From Granulosicoccaceae bacterium (GTDB lineage Bacteria > Pseudomonadota > Gammaproteobacteria > Granulosicoccales > Granulosicoccaceae), in assembly GCA_020629835.1 (NCBI GenBank), contig JAHDCO010000042.1:1-34237 (forward strand): a stretch of DNA of 34,237 bases, read 5' to 3'. The translations under genes were made by a program, and so were the position numbers. The notes beneath the pieces were generated by a model. It was not told where the DNA came from. It was given only the letters and a program-made list of their open reading frames with translations, and did not search any database. Positions 1 to 8,372 of the stretch are shown in pieces (positions within the stretch are counted from its first letter, which is position 1; each line of letters opens with the position of its first letter).

Positions 1-56
1 CCAATTGTGCCTACGTTAACGTGCGGCTTATTACGTTCGAATTTTTCCTTAGACAT
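1..56 (-). CDS. tuf: Elongation factor Tu, N-terminal fragment
   Basis: Only the first 18 codons lie in the window; the gene continues past the left edge. The reverse strand reads ATG then MSKEKFERNKPHVNVGTIG, the conserved EF-Tu start just before the GTP-binding loop. EF-Tu delivers aminoacyl-tRNA to the ribosome in the cytoplasm. It lies 119 bp downstream of tRNA-Thr on the same strand, the tRNA-Tyr/Gly/Thr/tufB order known in gammaproteobacteria, so it is probably co-transcribed with the tRNAs. A GAGG Shine-Dalgarno-like stretch lies about 12 nt upstream of the ATG. Identity is secure; whether this copy is tufA or tufB cannot be told from so short a piece. Confidence 0.93.
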   Translation of the reverse strand, partial: MSKEKFERNKPHVNVGTI

Positions 57-175
57 TCAGGCGCTGCCTCTATATACCGGGTAATGCGAGTTGGAAATCA
101 GGCTTGCTGGCGATGCAAACCAAACTGTATAACTACTGGGTACTGCAAACTGTTGAACGTTCGAGCGAGCGTCGA

Positions 176-251
<76 letters not shown>

Positions 252-291
252 ACTAGTGTCGAGCATTCCAGCACTTGATCGATACAAACTA

Positions 292-365
<74 letters not shown>

Positions 366-388
366 CTATCGAACATTCGCTTGCCAAA

Positions 389-473
389 TGGTGGAGGGAG
401 GAGGATTCGAACCTCCGAAGGCGTAGCCAGCAGATTTACAGTCTGCCCCCTTTGACCGCTCGGGAACCCCTCC
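389..473 (-). tRNA. tRNA-Tyr (anticodon GUA)
   Basis: An 85-nt class II tRNA on the reverse strand with encoded CCA and a long variable arm (GCTACGCCTTC region). The acceptor stem is GGAGGGG/TCCCTCC with one G-U pair, and the anticodon stem-loop is CAGACTGTAAATCTG. It is the first gene of the tRNA-tuf transcript, 16 bp downstream of the promoter -10 box. Confidence 0.96.
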
Positions 474-488
474 CCAGGCAAGCCGCTC

Positions 489-517
489 ATAATAGTAATA
501 GACTTTGAAAGTGTCAA
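489..517 (-). promoter_or_regulatory. Strong sigma70 promoter of the tRNA-tuf transcript
   Basis: On the reverse strand a perfect TTGACA (complement of 512-517) is followed after exactly 17 bp by TATTAT (complement of 489-494). The start of transcription should fall a few bases before tRNA-Tyr. The GC-rich bases after the -10 box (GAGCGGC) resemble the discriminator of stringently controlled stable-RNA promoters; that regulation is inferred. Confidence 0.85.
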
Positions 518-655
518 CTGTGTCGCCTGAAAAATCCACGGAAATCGCACCGATTCCAGCATTCAGAAATTGAGATATATCGCCTGCCTGTGTCCGTGTG
601 GGGTACGGAACTAGGCGTTTTTGCGCACTAATAGGACGCAATCACGCACCATAAA

Positions 656-672
656 TGTGTCTAAGTGACACA
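656..672. promoter_or_regulatory. Inverted repeat upstream of aapJ, possible operator
   Basis: TGTGTC-TAAGT-GACACA is a perfect 6+6 bp dyad with a 5-bp spacer, centred about 170 bp before the aapJ start. It resembles a dimeric regulator site but does not match the CRP consensus (TGTGA-N6-TCACA). The regulator is unknown. Confidence 0.3.
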
Positions 673-835
673 ATTTCCAATTAAATAGATAAATGTGATG
701 CTAAGCGCGATCAAATCCCCACAGCGTACAGTTTTCTCGGTTAACATTGCGTCTGCGCTGGGGGGCAACCTCCGAAGCAAACTCAAAAACCTCTACATAC
801 AACTTGGTTAGAGCATCACCCTCTTAGGAGAACTC

Positions 836-1849
836 ATGAAGAAGACATTACTCGCGGCTACAGTCGCGATGACCGCGATTGCGGGCACAGCGCAAGCTGC
901 CACGTTAGAAGACGTTATCGCACGCGACGAAATGAACTGCGTCGTTACCACAGGCTTGGTGGGCTTCGCAGCTCCTGATGCTGATGGTCAGTGGCAGGGT
1001 TTCGACGTTGATTTCTGCCGCGCAGTTGCTGCCGCAGTATTAGGCGACGGTTCAAAAGTAAAATTCGTACCTTCAACTGGTAAGACTCGTTTCACTTTGC
1101 TGAACTCTGGTGAAGGTGACATCCTGTTCCGTAACACGACAGAAACTATGAGCCGCGACGCGGATCTGAAACTGTCTTTCTTGCCAGTTAACTACTATGA
1201 CGGCCAGGGTTTCATGGTCGCCAAAGAGTTGGGTGTTTCTTCTGCGACTGAATTAGACGGCGCTTCTGTATGCATCCAGACGGGTACAACAACAGAACTG
1301 AACCTGGCTGACTACTTCCGCACAAACGGCATGTCTTACGAGCCTGTGCCAATTGAAACTAACGAAGAAGCAAAGACTAACTACCTGGCTGGTCGTTGCG
1401 ACGTATACACAACTGACGCTTCTGGCTTAGCCGCTACGCGTGCTGCTTTCGAAGCACCTGATGATCACATGGTACTGCCAGAAATCATCTCAAAAGAACC
1501 ACTAGCTGGTGCGGTTCGTCACGGTGATGACCAGTGGTTCGACGTTGCCAAGTGGACTGTATTGGCTCTGATCGCTGCTGAAGAAATGGGCATCACAGCT
1601 GCAAACGTTGAAGAAATGTCAGCTGGTGGCGACAACCCTAACATTAACCGCTTACTGGGTAGCGAAGGTGACTTCGGCGCAATGATCGGTCTTGACAAAG
1701 AGTGGGCTAAGCGAGCAATCGCAGCGGTAGGTAACTACGGCGAAATCTTCGACCGTCACATTGGTCCTGACACAGCTCTGGGTATCCAGCGCGGTCTGAA
1801 CGCTCAGTGGAGCGATGGCGGCATTCTGTACGCAGCGCCAATTCGCTAA
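836..1849 (+). CDS. aapJ: General L-amino-acid ABC transporter, periplasmic binding protein AapJ
   Basis: The periplasmic receptor that hands amino acids to the AapQMP import complex in the inner membrane. The 337-aa product starts with a clean Sec signal peptide (KK, hydrophobic core, AQA cleavage near residue 21). The mature part shows AapJ/BztA family signatures: GFDVDFCRAVAAAV, the RNTTETMSRD block near residue 100, YYDGQGFMV, and four spaced cysteines likely to form disulfides. The start is supported by AGGAG 6 nt upstream. It is first in an aapJQMP operon, and its restricted codon set suggests high expression. Substrates are probably broad (polar and acidic amino acids), as in Rhizobium Aap and Rhodobacter Bzt; the exact range cannot be read from sequence. 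Confidence 0.93.
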   Translation: MKKTLLAATVAMTAIAGTAQAATLEDVIARDEMNCVVTTGLVGFAAPDADGQWQGFDVDFCRAVAAAVLGDGSKVKFVPSTGKTRFTLLNSGEGDILFRNTTETMSRDADLKLSFLPVNYYDGQGFMVAKELGVSSATELDGASVCIQTGTTTELNLADYFRTNGMSYEPVPIETNEEAKTNYLAGRCDVYTTDASGLAATRAAFEAPDDHMVLPEIISKEPLAGAVRHGDDQWFDVAKWTVLALIAAEEMGITAANVEEMSAGGDNPNINRLLGSEGDFGAMIGLDKEWAKRAIAAVGNYGEIFDRHIGPDTALGIQRGLNAQWSDGGILYAAPIR

Positions 1850-1866
1850 GTTAGCGATAGCATGAT

Positions 1867-1897
1867 TAAAAAAGGGGCACACAGTGCCCCTTTTTTT
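1867..1897 (+). terminator. Intercistronic hairpin with T-tract between aapJ and aapQ
   Basis: GGGGCAC-ACA-GTGCCCC is a perfect 7-bp stem with a 3-nt loop, preceded by an A-run and followed by seven T. It has the full form of a Rho-independent terminator but sits inside the operon. It probably ends most transcripts after aapJ and lets some through, a common way to make the binding protein in excess over the membrane components. Confidence 0.85.
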
Positions 1898-1932
1898 GTA
1901 TCTCAATTCCCCAAGGCCTTAGGTAACTGCCG

Positions 1933-3132
1933 ATGAGCACACCCGCCCTAGCGCATTCCCCCTCACAACCGTCGCTAATAAGCCGGTTGTGGTACGACAA
2001 AGAAAACCGATCCATCATTGTTCAGATCTTGGCTGCTATGGCTTTGCTCTGGTTGTTCGGATCTATGGTGTTAAATGCCATCCATAACCTTGAGGCATTA
2101 GGCAAAGGGTTTAGCTTTAACTTTTTAAAGCAGCCCGCCAGTTATGACATCAATCAGACGCTGATTGAATATTCATCTCGCTCAACGCATTTCCGGGCCA
2201 TGCTGGTCGGAATAATCAATACGCTGCTCGTAGCCGTAGCCGGCATCTTTCTGGCCACCATCCTGGGCTTCATTCTCGGGGTGCTACGGCTTTCCAAGAA
2301 CTGGTTGGTGAACAAGCTGGCGTATTGCTACATCGAATTTGTAAGAAACGTCCCGCTGTTGTTGCACATATTGCTGATACACGGCGTTGTCGTTCATTCA
2401 CTCCCCCGTCCAAAACAAGCAATCAATGTAGGCGATGCCGCGTTCTTTACCAACCGCGGCGTGTTCATGCCAAGTCCAGAATTTCTACCGCTTTTCAAAT
2501 TTGTAGCGGCCGCTTTTATCATTGGCGTTGTCTTCACGTGGGGCTTTCGACGCTATGCAAAAGCCTTACAAGAACGAACGGGCAAACAGTTACCGGTATT
2601 TTGGGTATCACTCATTGCCATCATTGGCTTACCTGTCGTCGTTTTTCTAGCCACTGGCCAGCCAGTTAACTGGGACATTCCTGTACTGTCTGGGTTTAAC
2701 TACAAAGGCGGCATGGTTGTTCGGCCTGAATTTCTAGCACTGTGGCTGGCCTTATCTTTGTACACCGCTGCGTTTATCGCAGAAATCGTACGCGCAGGTA
2801 TTTTGGCTGTTAACCATGGTCAAACTGAAGCGAGTATGGCGCTGGGCCTTCCACGCAATCGCACCTTAAACCTGGTTGTTATCCCTCAAGCGCTGCGCGT
2901 CATCGTGCCGCCGCTATCCAGCCAGTATTTGAACCTGACCAAAAACTCCTCACTGGCCATCGCCATTGGTTATATGGACGTTACTGCCACAATCGGTGGT
3001 ATTTCCCTTAACCAAACCGGTCGAGAGATGGAATGCATGCTGATCGTGATGGCGATTTACTTGAGTTTTTCGTTATTGATTAGTGCCGGCATGAACTACT
3101 ACAACAACCGTATTGCGTTGGTGGAGCGTTAA
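1933..3132 (+). CDS. aapQ: General L-amino-acid ABC transporter permease AapQ
   Basis: Inner-membrane permease of the amino-acid importer, 399 aa, the usual size for AapQ/BztB (longer than HisQ-type permeases because of an extra N-terminal segment). A first membrane helix lies near residues 31-50, and further helices follow after residue 90. The permease core contains the conserved FVRNVPLLL segment and, near residue 285, the EAA loop (EIVRAGILAVNHGQTEASMALGLP) that docks onto the ATPase. The start at 1933 follows the intercistronic hairpin with a weak AGGTA Shine-Dalgarno. The gene ends 3 bp before aapM, so the two permeases are very likely co-translated and act as a heterodimer. Confidence 0.92.
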   Translation: MSTPALAHSPSQPSLISRLWYDKENRSIIVQILAAMALLWLFGSMVLNAIHNLEALGKGFSFNFLKQPASYDINQTLIEYSSRSTHFRAMLVGIINTLLVAVAGIFLATILGFILGVLRLSKNWLVNKLAYCYIEFVRNVPLLLHILLIHGVVVHSLPRPKQAINVGDAAFFTNRGVFMPSPEFLPLFKFVAAAFIIGVVFTWGFRRYAKALQERTGKQLPVFWVSLIAIIGLPVVVFLATGQPVNWDIPVLSGFNYKGGMVVRPEFLALWLALSLYTAAFIAEIVRAGILAVNHGQTEASMALGLPRNRTLNLVVIPQALRVIVPPLSSQYLNLTKNSSLAIAIGYMDVTATIGGISLNQTGREMECMLIVMAIYLSFSLLISAGMNYYNNRIALVER

Positions 3133-3135
3133 GTC

Positions 3136-4455
3136 ATGAGCGAATCGACACAAACAAAATACGAACCCGGCCAACACCCTTCGTTACCGCCGCCGTTTAA
3201 AACCCGCGGGGTAGCGTTGTGGTTAAAAGAGAATTTGTTTTCCACACCGACGAATGTCGTGTTGTCTTTACTGGCTATTTATTTCTTGTACAAAGTGGTG
3301 CCGGGTGTACTGGAATGGAGCTTATTCGATGCGGCATTCACCGGGAATGATCGCAACGAATGTCGTGCCCAAGCTGGTGGTGCCTGTTGGGCATTCATAG
3401 GCGAACGCTTGCAGTTATTCACCTACGGTTTCTATCCCGAGGCTGAACGCTGGCGAGTCAATCTGTCTTTTGTTCTGCTGGTTGTTTGCAGTGTGGGTCT
3501 GTTGTGGGAAAACTGCCCCGGACGAAAATGGATTATCGCTCTATCGGTAGTTTTTCCGTTCGCTGCCGCGTTCTTACTCGTGGGTGGAAACGGCGTAAAG
3601 TTATTTGTAGCACTGGCGTGTGTCGCCGTTGCATTGGCGTTGATGTTCCGCGGCTCATCTACCACTTTCGTCATCGTGATCGGTGCGGTGTGCGCGTTTC
3701 TTGCCAAGTTTATTTTCTTTGGCGGCATCACCCTGCCATTCACCGATATCCACGTCGGTGGCATCATTGACCTGGACGATTACACATTCCTAAACCTTCC
3801 CGAAGTATCCACTGACTTGTTCGGTGGTTTTATGCTGACGCTTATCATCGGTGTCACCGGGATTGTGTTCTCACTACCTTTGGGTATTCTTCTAGCGCTT
3901 GGTCGTCAGTCCAATCTGCCCATCGTTAAGTATGCCTGTGTGGTATTTATCGAGTTCATTCGCGGTGTACCGTTAATCACACTGTTGTTTGTTGCATCGA
4001 CCATGCTCAGCTACTTCCTGCCGCCTGGTACCACATTCAACTTACTGATCCGTGTGCTTATTATGGTTACGCTCTTCGCCTCAGCTTATATGGCTGAAGT
4101 GGTGCGAGGTGGCTTGCAGGCTGTACATAAAGGACAAACAGAAGCGGCCGATGCTTTGGGGCTTAAGTACTGGCCTTCAATGCGACTTATCGTGTTACCA
4201 CAAGCATTGAAAATTTCTATCCCCGCCATTGTTAACACCTTTATCGGGTTATACAAAGATTCCACGCTTGTAATCGTTATCGGCTTGCTCGACCCCCTGG
4301 GCATTGGGCGCGCATCATTGGCCGACACCAAATGGAACGGTTTAACCAACGAGGTGTACCTGTTCGTAGCGATTTTCTTTTTTATCTCATGCTACGCCAT
4401 GGCACGTTATTCCTTATATCTAGAAAACAAACTCCACACCGGTCATAAACGATAG
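3136..4455 (+). CDS. aapM: General L-amino-acid ABC transporter permease AapM
   Basis: Second inner-membrane permease, 439 aa, partner of AapQ. The N-terminal part carries several hydrophobic helices not found in short HisM-type permeases, typical of AapM/BztC. The C-terminal half is the ABC permease core, with [15 protein letters not shown] and the EAA loop [20 protein letters not shown] near residue 320. Only 3 bp separate it from aapQ and 11 bp from aapP. AapM and AapQ share the core but differ in the N-terminal segments, as in other Aap systems. Identity is secure at family level. Confidence 0.92.
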   Translation: MSESTQTKYEPGQHPSLPPPFKTRGVALWLKENLFSTPTNVVLSLLAIYFLYKVVPGVLEWSLFDAAFTGNDRNECRAQAGGACWAFIGERLQLFTYGFYPEAERWRVNLSFVLLVVCSVGLLWENCPGRKWIIALSVVFPFAAAFLLVGGNGVKLFVALACVAVALALMFRGSSTTFVIVIGAVCAFLAKFIFFGGITLPFTDIHVGGIIDLDDYTFLNLPEVSTDLFGGFMLTLIIGVTGIVFSLPLGILLALGRQSNLPIVKYACVVFIEFIRGVPLITLLFVASTMLSYFLPPGTTFNLLIRVLIMVTLFASAYMAEVVRGGLQAVHKGQTEAADALGLKYWPSMRLIVLPQALKISIPAIVNTFIGLYKDSTLVIVIGLLDPLGIGRASLADTKWNGLTNEVYLFVAIFFFISCYAMARYSLYLENKLHTGHKR

Positions 4456-4466
4456 GGCTTTCACTA

Positions 4467-5249
4467 ATGAATGATTCAACCAATAACGTCAGTGCTACCG
4501 GTCGTGCCTTAGGCGAGTCCACCATCCAGATCCGGAACATGCACAAGTGGTACGGTGAGTTTCACGTGCTGCGTGACATCAACCTGGACGTAAAAAGCGG
4601 TGAACGCATCGTAGTGTGCGGGCCTTCGGGTTCGGGTAAATCCACCATGATTCGCTGCATTAACCGATTGGAAGAGCATCAACAGGGCGACATCATCGTC
4701 GACAATGTTGAACTCACCAACGATTTGAAAAACATCGAAGCAGTACGCCGCGAAGTCGGAATGGTGTTTCAGCACTTCAACCTATTCCCGCATTTGACAG
4801 TGCTGGAAAACTGCACACTAGCGCCCATCTGGGTTCGTAAGCAGCCCAAGGCTGAGGCGGAAGCTATCGCCATGAAATATTTGGAACGTGTAAAGATTCC
4901 GGATCAGGCGCTGAAGTATCCCGGGCAGTTGTCAGGGGGGCAGCAACAACGTGTGGCCATCGCCCGTTCGCTGTGCATGAGCCCTAAGGTCATGCTGTTC
5001 GATGAGCCGACCTCAGCGCTAGACCCAGAAATGATCAAAGAAGTGCTGGACGTCATGATTGAATTGGCCGAAGAAGGCATGACGATGATCTGTGTGACGC
5101 ACGAAATGGGCTTTGCCAAAACCGTGGCCGACCGCGTTATTTTTATGGACGAGGGTCAGATCATCGAAGAAAATGAGCCGGATCAGTTCTTTAACAATCC
5201 GCAGTCTGAGCGTACCCAGCTGTTCTTAAGTCAGATCCTGGCGCATTAA
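4467..5249 (+). CDS. aapP: General L-amino-acid ABC transporter ATPase AapP
   Basis: Cytoplasmic ATP-binding subunit (260 aa) that powers amino-acid import through AapQM, in the HisP/GlnQ family. All nucleotide-binding motifs are intact: Walker [11 protein letters not shown]-loop FQHFNLF, signature [14 protein letters not shown], Walker [14 protein letters not shown] and the switch histidine in VTHEMGF. It is the last gene of the operon, 11 bp after aapM. Downstream at 5277-5317 there is an inverted repeat but no clear T-run, so the operon's terminator is not obvious. Confidence 0.95.
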   Translation: MNDSTNNVSATGRALGESTIQIRNMHKWYGEFHVLRDINLDVKSGERIVVCGPSGSGKSTMIRCINRLEEHQQGDIIVDNVELTNDLKNIEAVRREVGMVFQHFNLFPHLTVLENCTLAPIWVRKQPKAEAEAIAMKYLERVKIPDQALKYPGQLSGGQQQRVAIARSLCMSPKVMLFDEPTSALDPEMIKEVLDVMIELAEEGMTMICVTHEMGFAKTVADRVIFMDEGQIIEENEPDQFFNNPQSERTQLFLSQILAH

Positions 5250-5276
5250 ACACTCACCCTTTTTCTGAACCCAACG

Positions 5277-5317
5277 CCTCACCCGCGAGAGCAAACGATA
5301 ACGCTTAGCGGGTGAGG
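5277..5317. terminator. Inverted repeat between the convergent aapP and lipoprotein genes
   Basis: CCTCACCCGC at 5277-5286 is perfectly complementary to GCGGGTGAGG at 5308-5317, with a 21-nt loop. It lies between two gene ends facing each other, the place for a shared terminator. No T-run follows on either strand, so this is at best a non-canonical or Rho-assisted terminator. Confidence 0.45.
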
Positions 5318-5331
5318 TAGAACGGCTGCAT

Positions 5332-6066
5332 TCAGGCTACCGGCAGCTCGTCGGCCACATCGATTAGCAGCTCATAGAAGCTTTGATACAAGCTTGGTGC
5401 GGCAGGCCAGTCAGGCCCACGCGTCCCATTGGCCACGGTGTTGGCCAATCGCGCGGCAACCGTGCCCGTCAGGCTTGAGCCGTGATATTTCAGGTAGCGT
5501 TTTCGCTCCACCGATTCGTAACGAAAATCGTTGTGCATGCGCACTCGTCCCAATCCCAAATCCACCAATGTGGCCGACAAACTGACGCTGCGGGCCGTTG
5601 ACAGCACAACATGCGTACGGTCGGTAATTCTTACTCCCCGATTGTCCCGTAGAGGCTGCTCCAGCGGCTCGAGCTTTTCCACATCATCGCCGGTAATCGT
5701 TAGCATCACCGCCATTCGCGTCGGTAGATTGGCACGGTTAAGCATGGTTAGATCAGAGCCATCAAGACCACCCTGTTCGGACACACGCTTCAGCAACAAA
5801 TCATGCCTGTCCTTACCTAAGGCCACACGGGTTTCGCCTACCGGCATTACGGCGTACTGATGATTGTCGCGCAGCAGATTTTCTAAATCGGTTGCCAGGC
5901 GGTGCTCATTGACGGCCACGGACAGCCCTTGGCGCTGAACCACACCCAGTACCGCAACACTATTCGCAACTGCGGGCGTGCCGTTTCCGCCACCCACGGT
6001 GGCACAGCCTGTGGCGCTTAGACCCAGGGCGGCAGTACCAATCAGGAATTTGCGACGCTCGTTCAT
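5332..6066 (-). CDS. Putative Tat-exported lipoprotein of unknown function
   Basis: I do not recognise the family. From the ATG at 6066 the 244-aa product begins MNERRKFLIG, matching the twin-arginine motif (RRxFL), followed by a short hydrophobic stretch and a lipobox ending ATGC at residue 21. This suggests Tat export and lipid attachment. Ala after the Cys points to the outer membrane by the E. coli sorting rule. The rest is soluble and mixed alpha/beta, with no membrane helix and no catalytic motif I can name. A GTG six codons upstream (6084) is an alternative start; neither has a clear Shine-Dalgarno. The gene is monocistronic and convergent with aapP. A strong hairpin at 6114-6141 lies upstream. 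Confidence 0.75.
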   Translation of the reverse strand: MNERRKFLIGTAALGLSATGCATVGGGNGTPAVANSVAVLGVVQRQGLSVAVNEHRLATDLENLLRDNHQYAVMPVGETRVALGKDRHDLLLKRVSEQGGLDGSDLTMLNRANLPTRMAVMLTITGDDVEKLEPLEQPLRDNRGVRITDRTHVVLSTARSVSLSATLVDLGLGRVRMHNDFRYESVERKRYLKYHGSSLTGTVAARLANTVANGTRGPDWPAAPSLYQSFYELLIDVADELPVA

Positions 6067-6113
6067 GCTGGGAGTGTAGACCACGGCTGAATGACCGCAC
6101 GGACATAGAGATT

Positions 6114-6141
6114 CGCAGAGGGCGACGGCACGCCCTCTGCG
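6114..6141. other. Perfect 11-bp hairpin upstream of the lipoprotein gene
   Basis: CGCAGAGGGCG-ACGGCA-CGCCCTCTGCG forms a GC-rich stem of 11 bp with a 6-nt loop, 48-75 bp before the lipoprotein ATG. There is no T-run on either side, so it is not a normal terminator. It could be an mRNA leader structure or an operator. Confidence 0.55.
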
Positions 6142-6461
6142 TTGAGAATAAGCCGATTTGGCTCTGAAGATGGATCGCCTATGTTGTTGTTTCTGTCTGA
6201 CGCAGAATATTTATGACGGCGATTTCAATCAGAGCAGGTATCCTCCATTCGTGCCCAGTGAGGCACCATGCCGGCGCCAATACACAGTTAGCGACAATTG
6301 CCCTACCCGATTGACCCCCGTATTTCAGCCGATGAACGGTTCTGTGGACCACGGTCACGGCCACTTCAAAAATGCTCGCCACAATCAGACACAGTTGGGA
6401 AACTGAGCTTCGACCAGCGCACAATCAACCGGTTGCTAGAACGCTGTAAATACTTTCTATA

Positions 6462-6491
6462 TGTTTTTGTCACAAACCGACGGCATATAAT
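6462..6491 (+). promoter_or_regulatory. Candidate gltA promoter
   Basis: A consensus TATAAT lies at 6486-6491, about 95 bp upstream of the gltA start. A weak -35 (TGTTTT at 6462-6467, 18-bp spacing) precedes it, so a transcriptional activator may help. No CRP or ArcA site could be identified with confidence. Confidence 0.5.
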
Positions 6492-6585
6492 GGTGTCTCA
6501 TGTATTCCGGCGGTGCGCCTTTGGGCACTGATGCACTGTCGGCTGCGGACGTTGTGTACCGCAAGCCACAAACACGGAGAATCGA

Positions 6586-7866
6586 ATGACCGACCGCACC
6601 GCTAAGCTCACATCCCATGATGGATCGAGCGCCGATTTAACAGTACTCAGCGGCACGCATGGGCCCGATTGTGTTGACGTTCGCGGCATGAACAAGTCCA
6701 CCGGCCTGTTTACATACGATCCTGGTTTCGCCACAACCGCCAGCTGCAAGAGCTCCATCACATTCATCGATGGTGGCGAGGGCATATTGCTTTACCGCGG
6801 CTACCCCATTGAGCAACTGGCGGAGAGAAGTACGTACCTGGAAGTGTGTTATTTGCTGATGTATGGAGAGCTGCCAACACCGGAACAGTCTGAAAGCTTT
6901 AATAGCATCATTACCCAACACACCATGGTGCACGAGAATGTCAGGAACTTTATTGCTGGCTTCCGTTATGACGCACATCCCATGGCCATGTTGGTGGGTA
7001 CCGTTGGGGCGCTATCGTCGTTCTACCACGATTCACTCGACATCAATAACCCGAAACACCGTGAGATTTCGGCGCATCGCCTGATCGCCAAGATGCCCAC
7101 CATTGCTTCCTACATTCACAAGCACTCGCTCGGGCAGCCGTTTATGTACCCCCAAAACGAGCTGAGCTACGTTGAAAACTTCACCCAAATGATGTTCGCG
7201 GTACCCGCCGAGAACTTCACCCCCAACCCAACTGCAGTCAAAGCGCTGGAATTGATCCTGATTTTGCACGCCGACCACGAGCAAAATGCCAGTACCTCCA
7301 CCGTCCGCCTCGCCGGCAGTTCTGGCGCTAATCCATTTGCGTCTATCGCGGCCGGAGTAGCCAGCTTGTGGGGGCCTGCCCACGGCGGAGCTAATGAAGC
7401 GGTCATGAATATGCTGGACGACATTCTGCACTCCGGCGAAACCATCGAACGTACTATCGAGCGTGCGAAGGATAAAAACGATCCTTTCCGCCTCATGGGT
7501 TTTGGACATCGGGTGTATAAGAACTTCGACCCAAGAGCCACGCTAATCCAGAAGATGTGTCACGACCTGCTGGACGAATTAGGCGGCGATCAACCGTTAT
7601 TCGAACTGGCGATGGAGCTCGAAAAAGCCACACTTGCTGACCCTTACTTCATTGAGCGCAAGCTGTACCCGAATGTGGATTTCTATTCCGGCATCATATT
7701 GCGGGCACTGGGTATCCCAATGAGCATGTTCACCGTGATGTTTGCTATGGCAAGAACCGTGGGCTGGATTTCGCACTGGATTGAATCTCACGAAGATCCA
7801 GAAGGCCGCATTGGCCGGCCCCAACAAATCTACACAGGCCCGGCACGCAGAGACTATCCTGCGTGA
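6586..7866 (+). CDS. gltA: Citrate synthase
   Basis: Condenses acetyl-CoA and oxaloacetate to citrate, the entry step of the TCA cycle, in the cytoplasm. The 426-aa length matches the hexameric, NADH-sensitive type of Gram-negative bacteria (E. coli 427 aa). The catalytic triad is visible: His266 in [10 protein letters not shown], His308 in GFGHRVYKN and Asp365 in PNVDFYSG. The CoA/oxaloacetate site block [10 protein letters not shown] is near residue 228. The ATG is preceded by GGAG about 9 nt upstream. The stop TGA overlaps the GTG start of the next gene (GTGA), so translation is likely coupled to the flavin-reductase-like gene. Confidence 0.97.
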   Translation: MTDRTAKLTSHDGSSADLTVLSGTHGPDCVDVRGMNKSTGLFTYDPGFATTASCKSSITFIDGGEGILLYRGYPIEQLAERSTYLEVCYLLMYGELPTPEQSESFNSIITQHTMVHENVRNFIAGFRYDAHPMAMLVGTVGALSSFYHDSLDINNPKHREISAHRLIAKMPTIASYIHKHSLGQPFMYPQNELSYVENFTQMMFAVPAENFTPNPTAVKALELILILHADHEQNASTSTVRLAGSSGANPFASIAAGVASLWGPAHGGANEAVMNMLDDILHSGETIERTIERAKDKNDPFRLMGFGHRVYKNFDPRATLIQKMCHDLLDELGGDQPLFELAMELEKATLADPYFIERKLYPNVDFYSGIILRALGIPMSMFTVMFAMARTVGWISHWIESHEDPEGRIGRPQQIYTGPARRDYPA

Positions 7867-8372
7867 CAGAGCGGCCGTACCAGCACTCCCCAGCCTGCAA
7901 CACTGAAGACTTCGTAGCCGCTTTATCACTGGCGGCTAACGGAGTGGCCATTGTCACGACCGATGGGGCCGCTGGGAAGTCTGGATTGACCGTCAGTTCA
8001 ATGGTTTCGGTGTGCGCTGAACCCGCGTTGATGCTGGCTTGCGTCCATTCGAAAAACGAGTTCTGTGACATGGCGGATGCAAACGGTGCGTTCGCCATTA
8101 ATCTCCTGGGCGAAGACCAGCAAACCATTTCCAATGTGTTTGCAGGATTTGGTGAGGATCCCACACTTGACCGGTTCACCGTAGGCACGTGGACTACCAG
8201 AGACACACGAAGCCCGATCTTGGACAACGCGCTAGTGTCATTGGATTGCGCATTAGAAGAATCCAAAACGCACGGTACGCATCGGATCTATATCGGCCGG
8301 GTCTTAAGTGTGGAAACCTGCAACAAAACCCCGCTGGTATACAGCCAACGTGGCTACGTGAGTTTGGCCTGA
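7863..8372 (+). CDS. Flavin reductase-like domain protein
   Basis: A 169-aa single-domain protein resembling the HpaC/DIM6 flavin reductase family, which uses NAD(P)H to reduce free FMN or FAD for a partner monooxygenase. The order is right: [12 protein letters not shown] at the N-terminus, [20 protein letters not shown] (flavin contact block), then [10 protein letters not shown], and a closing segment with [12 protein letters not shown] and PLVYSQRGY. It overlaps gltA by 4 bp (GTGA) and ghrA by 1 bp (TGATG). No partner oxygenase is adjacent, so the flavin acceptor is unknown. The family is fairly sure; the specific activity is not. Confidence 0.82.
   Translation: MTERPYQHSPACNTEDFVAALSLAANGVAIVTTDGAAGKSGLTVSSMVSVCAEPALMLACVHSKNEFCDMADANGAFAINLLGEDQQTISNVFAGFGEDPTLDRFTVGTWTTRDTRSPILDNALVSLDCALEESKTHGTHRIYIGRVLSVETCNKTPLVYSQRGYVSLA

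Larger units (their letters stand above)
474..835. other. Gene-free region between the tRNA promoter and aapJ
   Basis: About 360 bp with no convincing coding sequence; the open frames on the reverse strand are spurious and overlap the tRNAs. It holds the tRNA promoter at its left end, a 17-bp inverted repeat at 656-672, and at the right end a good Shine-Dalgarno (AGGAG) just before the aapJ ATG. The aapJ promoter must lie here, but no clear -35/-10 or sigma54 site is visible. Confidence 0.6.
6067..6585. other. Gene-free region between the lipoprotein gene and gltA
   Basis: About 500 bp between two divergent genes. Small open frames on both strands have no ribosome site or recognisable protein. 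It contains a perfect 11-bp-stem hairpin at 6114-6141 and a TATAAT box at 6486-6491. sdh genes, which lie divergent to gltA in many gammaproteobacteria, are absent. The remaining sequence shows nothing I can assign; its length leaves room for gltA regulation. Confidence 0.5.

Noticed and set aside
366-641. Open frames on the reverse strand over tRNA-Tyr and its promoter
   Set aside because: Both cover the tRNA and a strong promoter; no recognisable protein.
6158-6531. Short open frames upstream of gltA on both strands
   Set aside because: Cysteine- and arginine-rich, no ribosome site, no family resemblance; they look like chance frames in a regulatory region.
7033-7541. Long reverse-strand frames inside gltA
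   Set aside because: Shadows of a highly conserved gene; the gltA frame is certain.
8189-8371. Upstream extension of ghrA to 8189
   Set aside because: It would overlap most of the end of the flavin-reductase gene; the TGATG start at 8372 gives the normal GhrA length.
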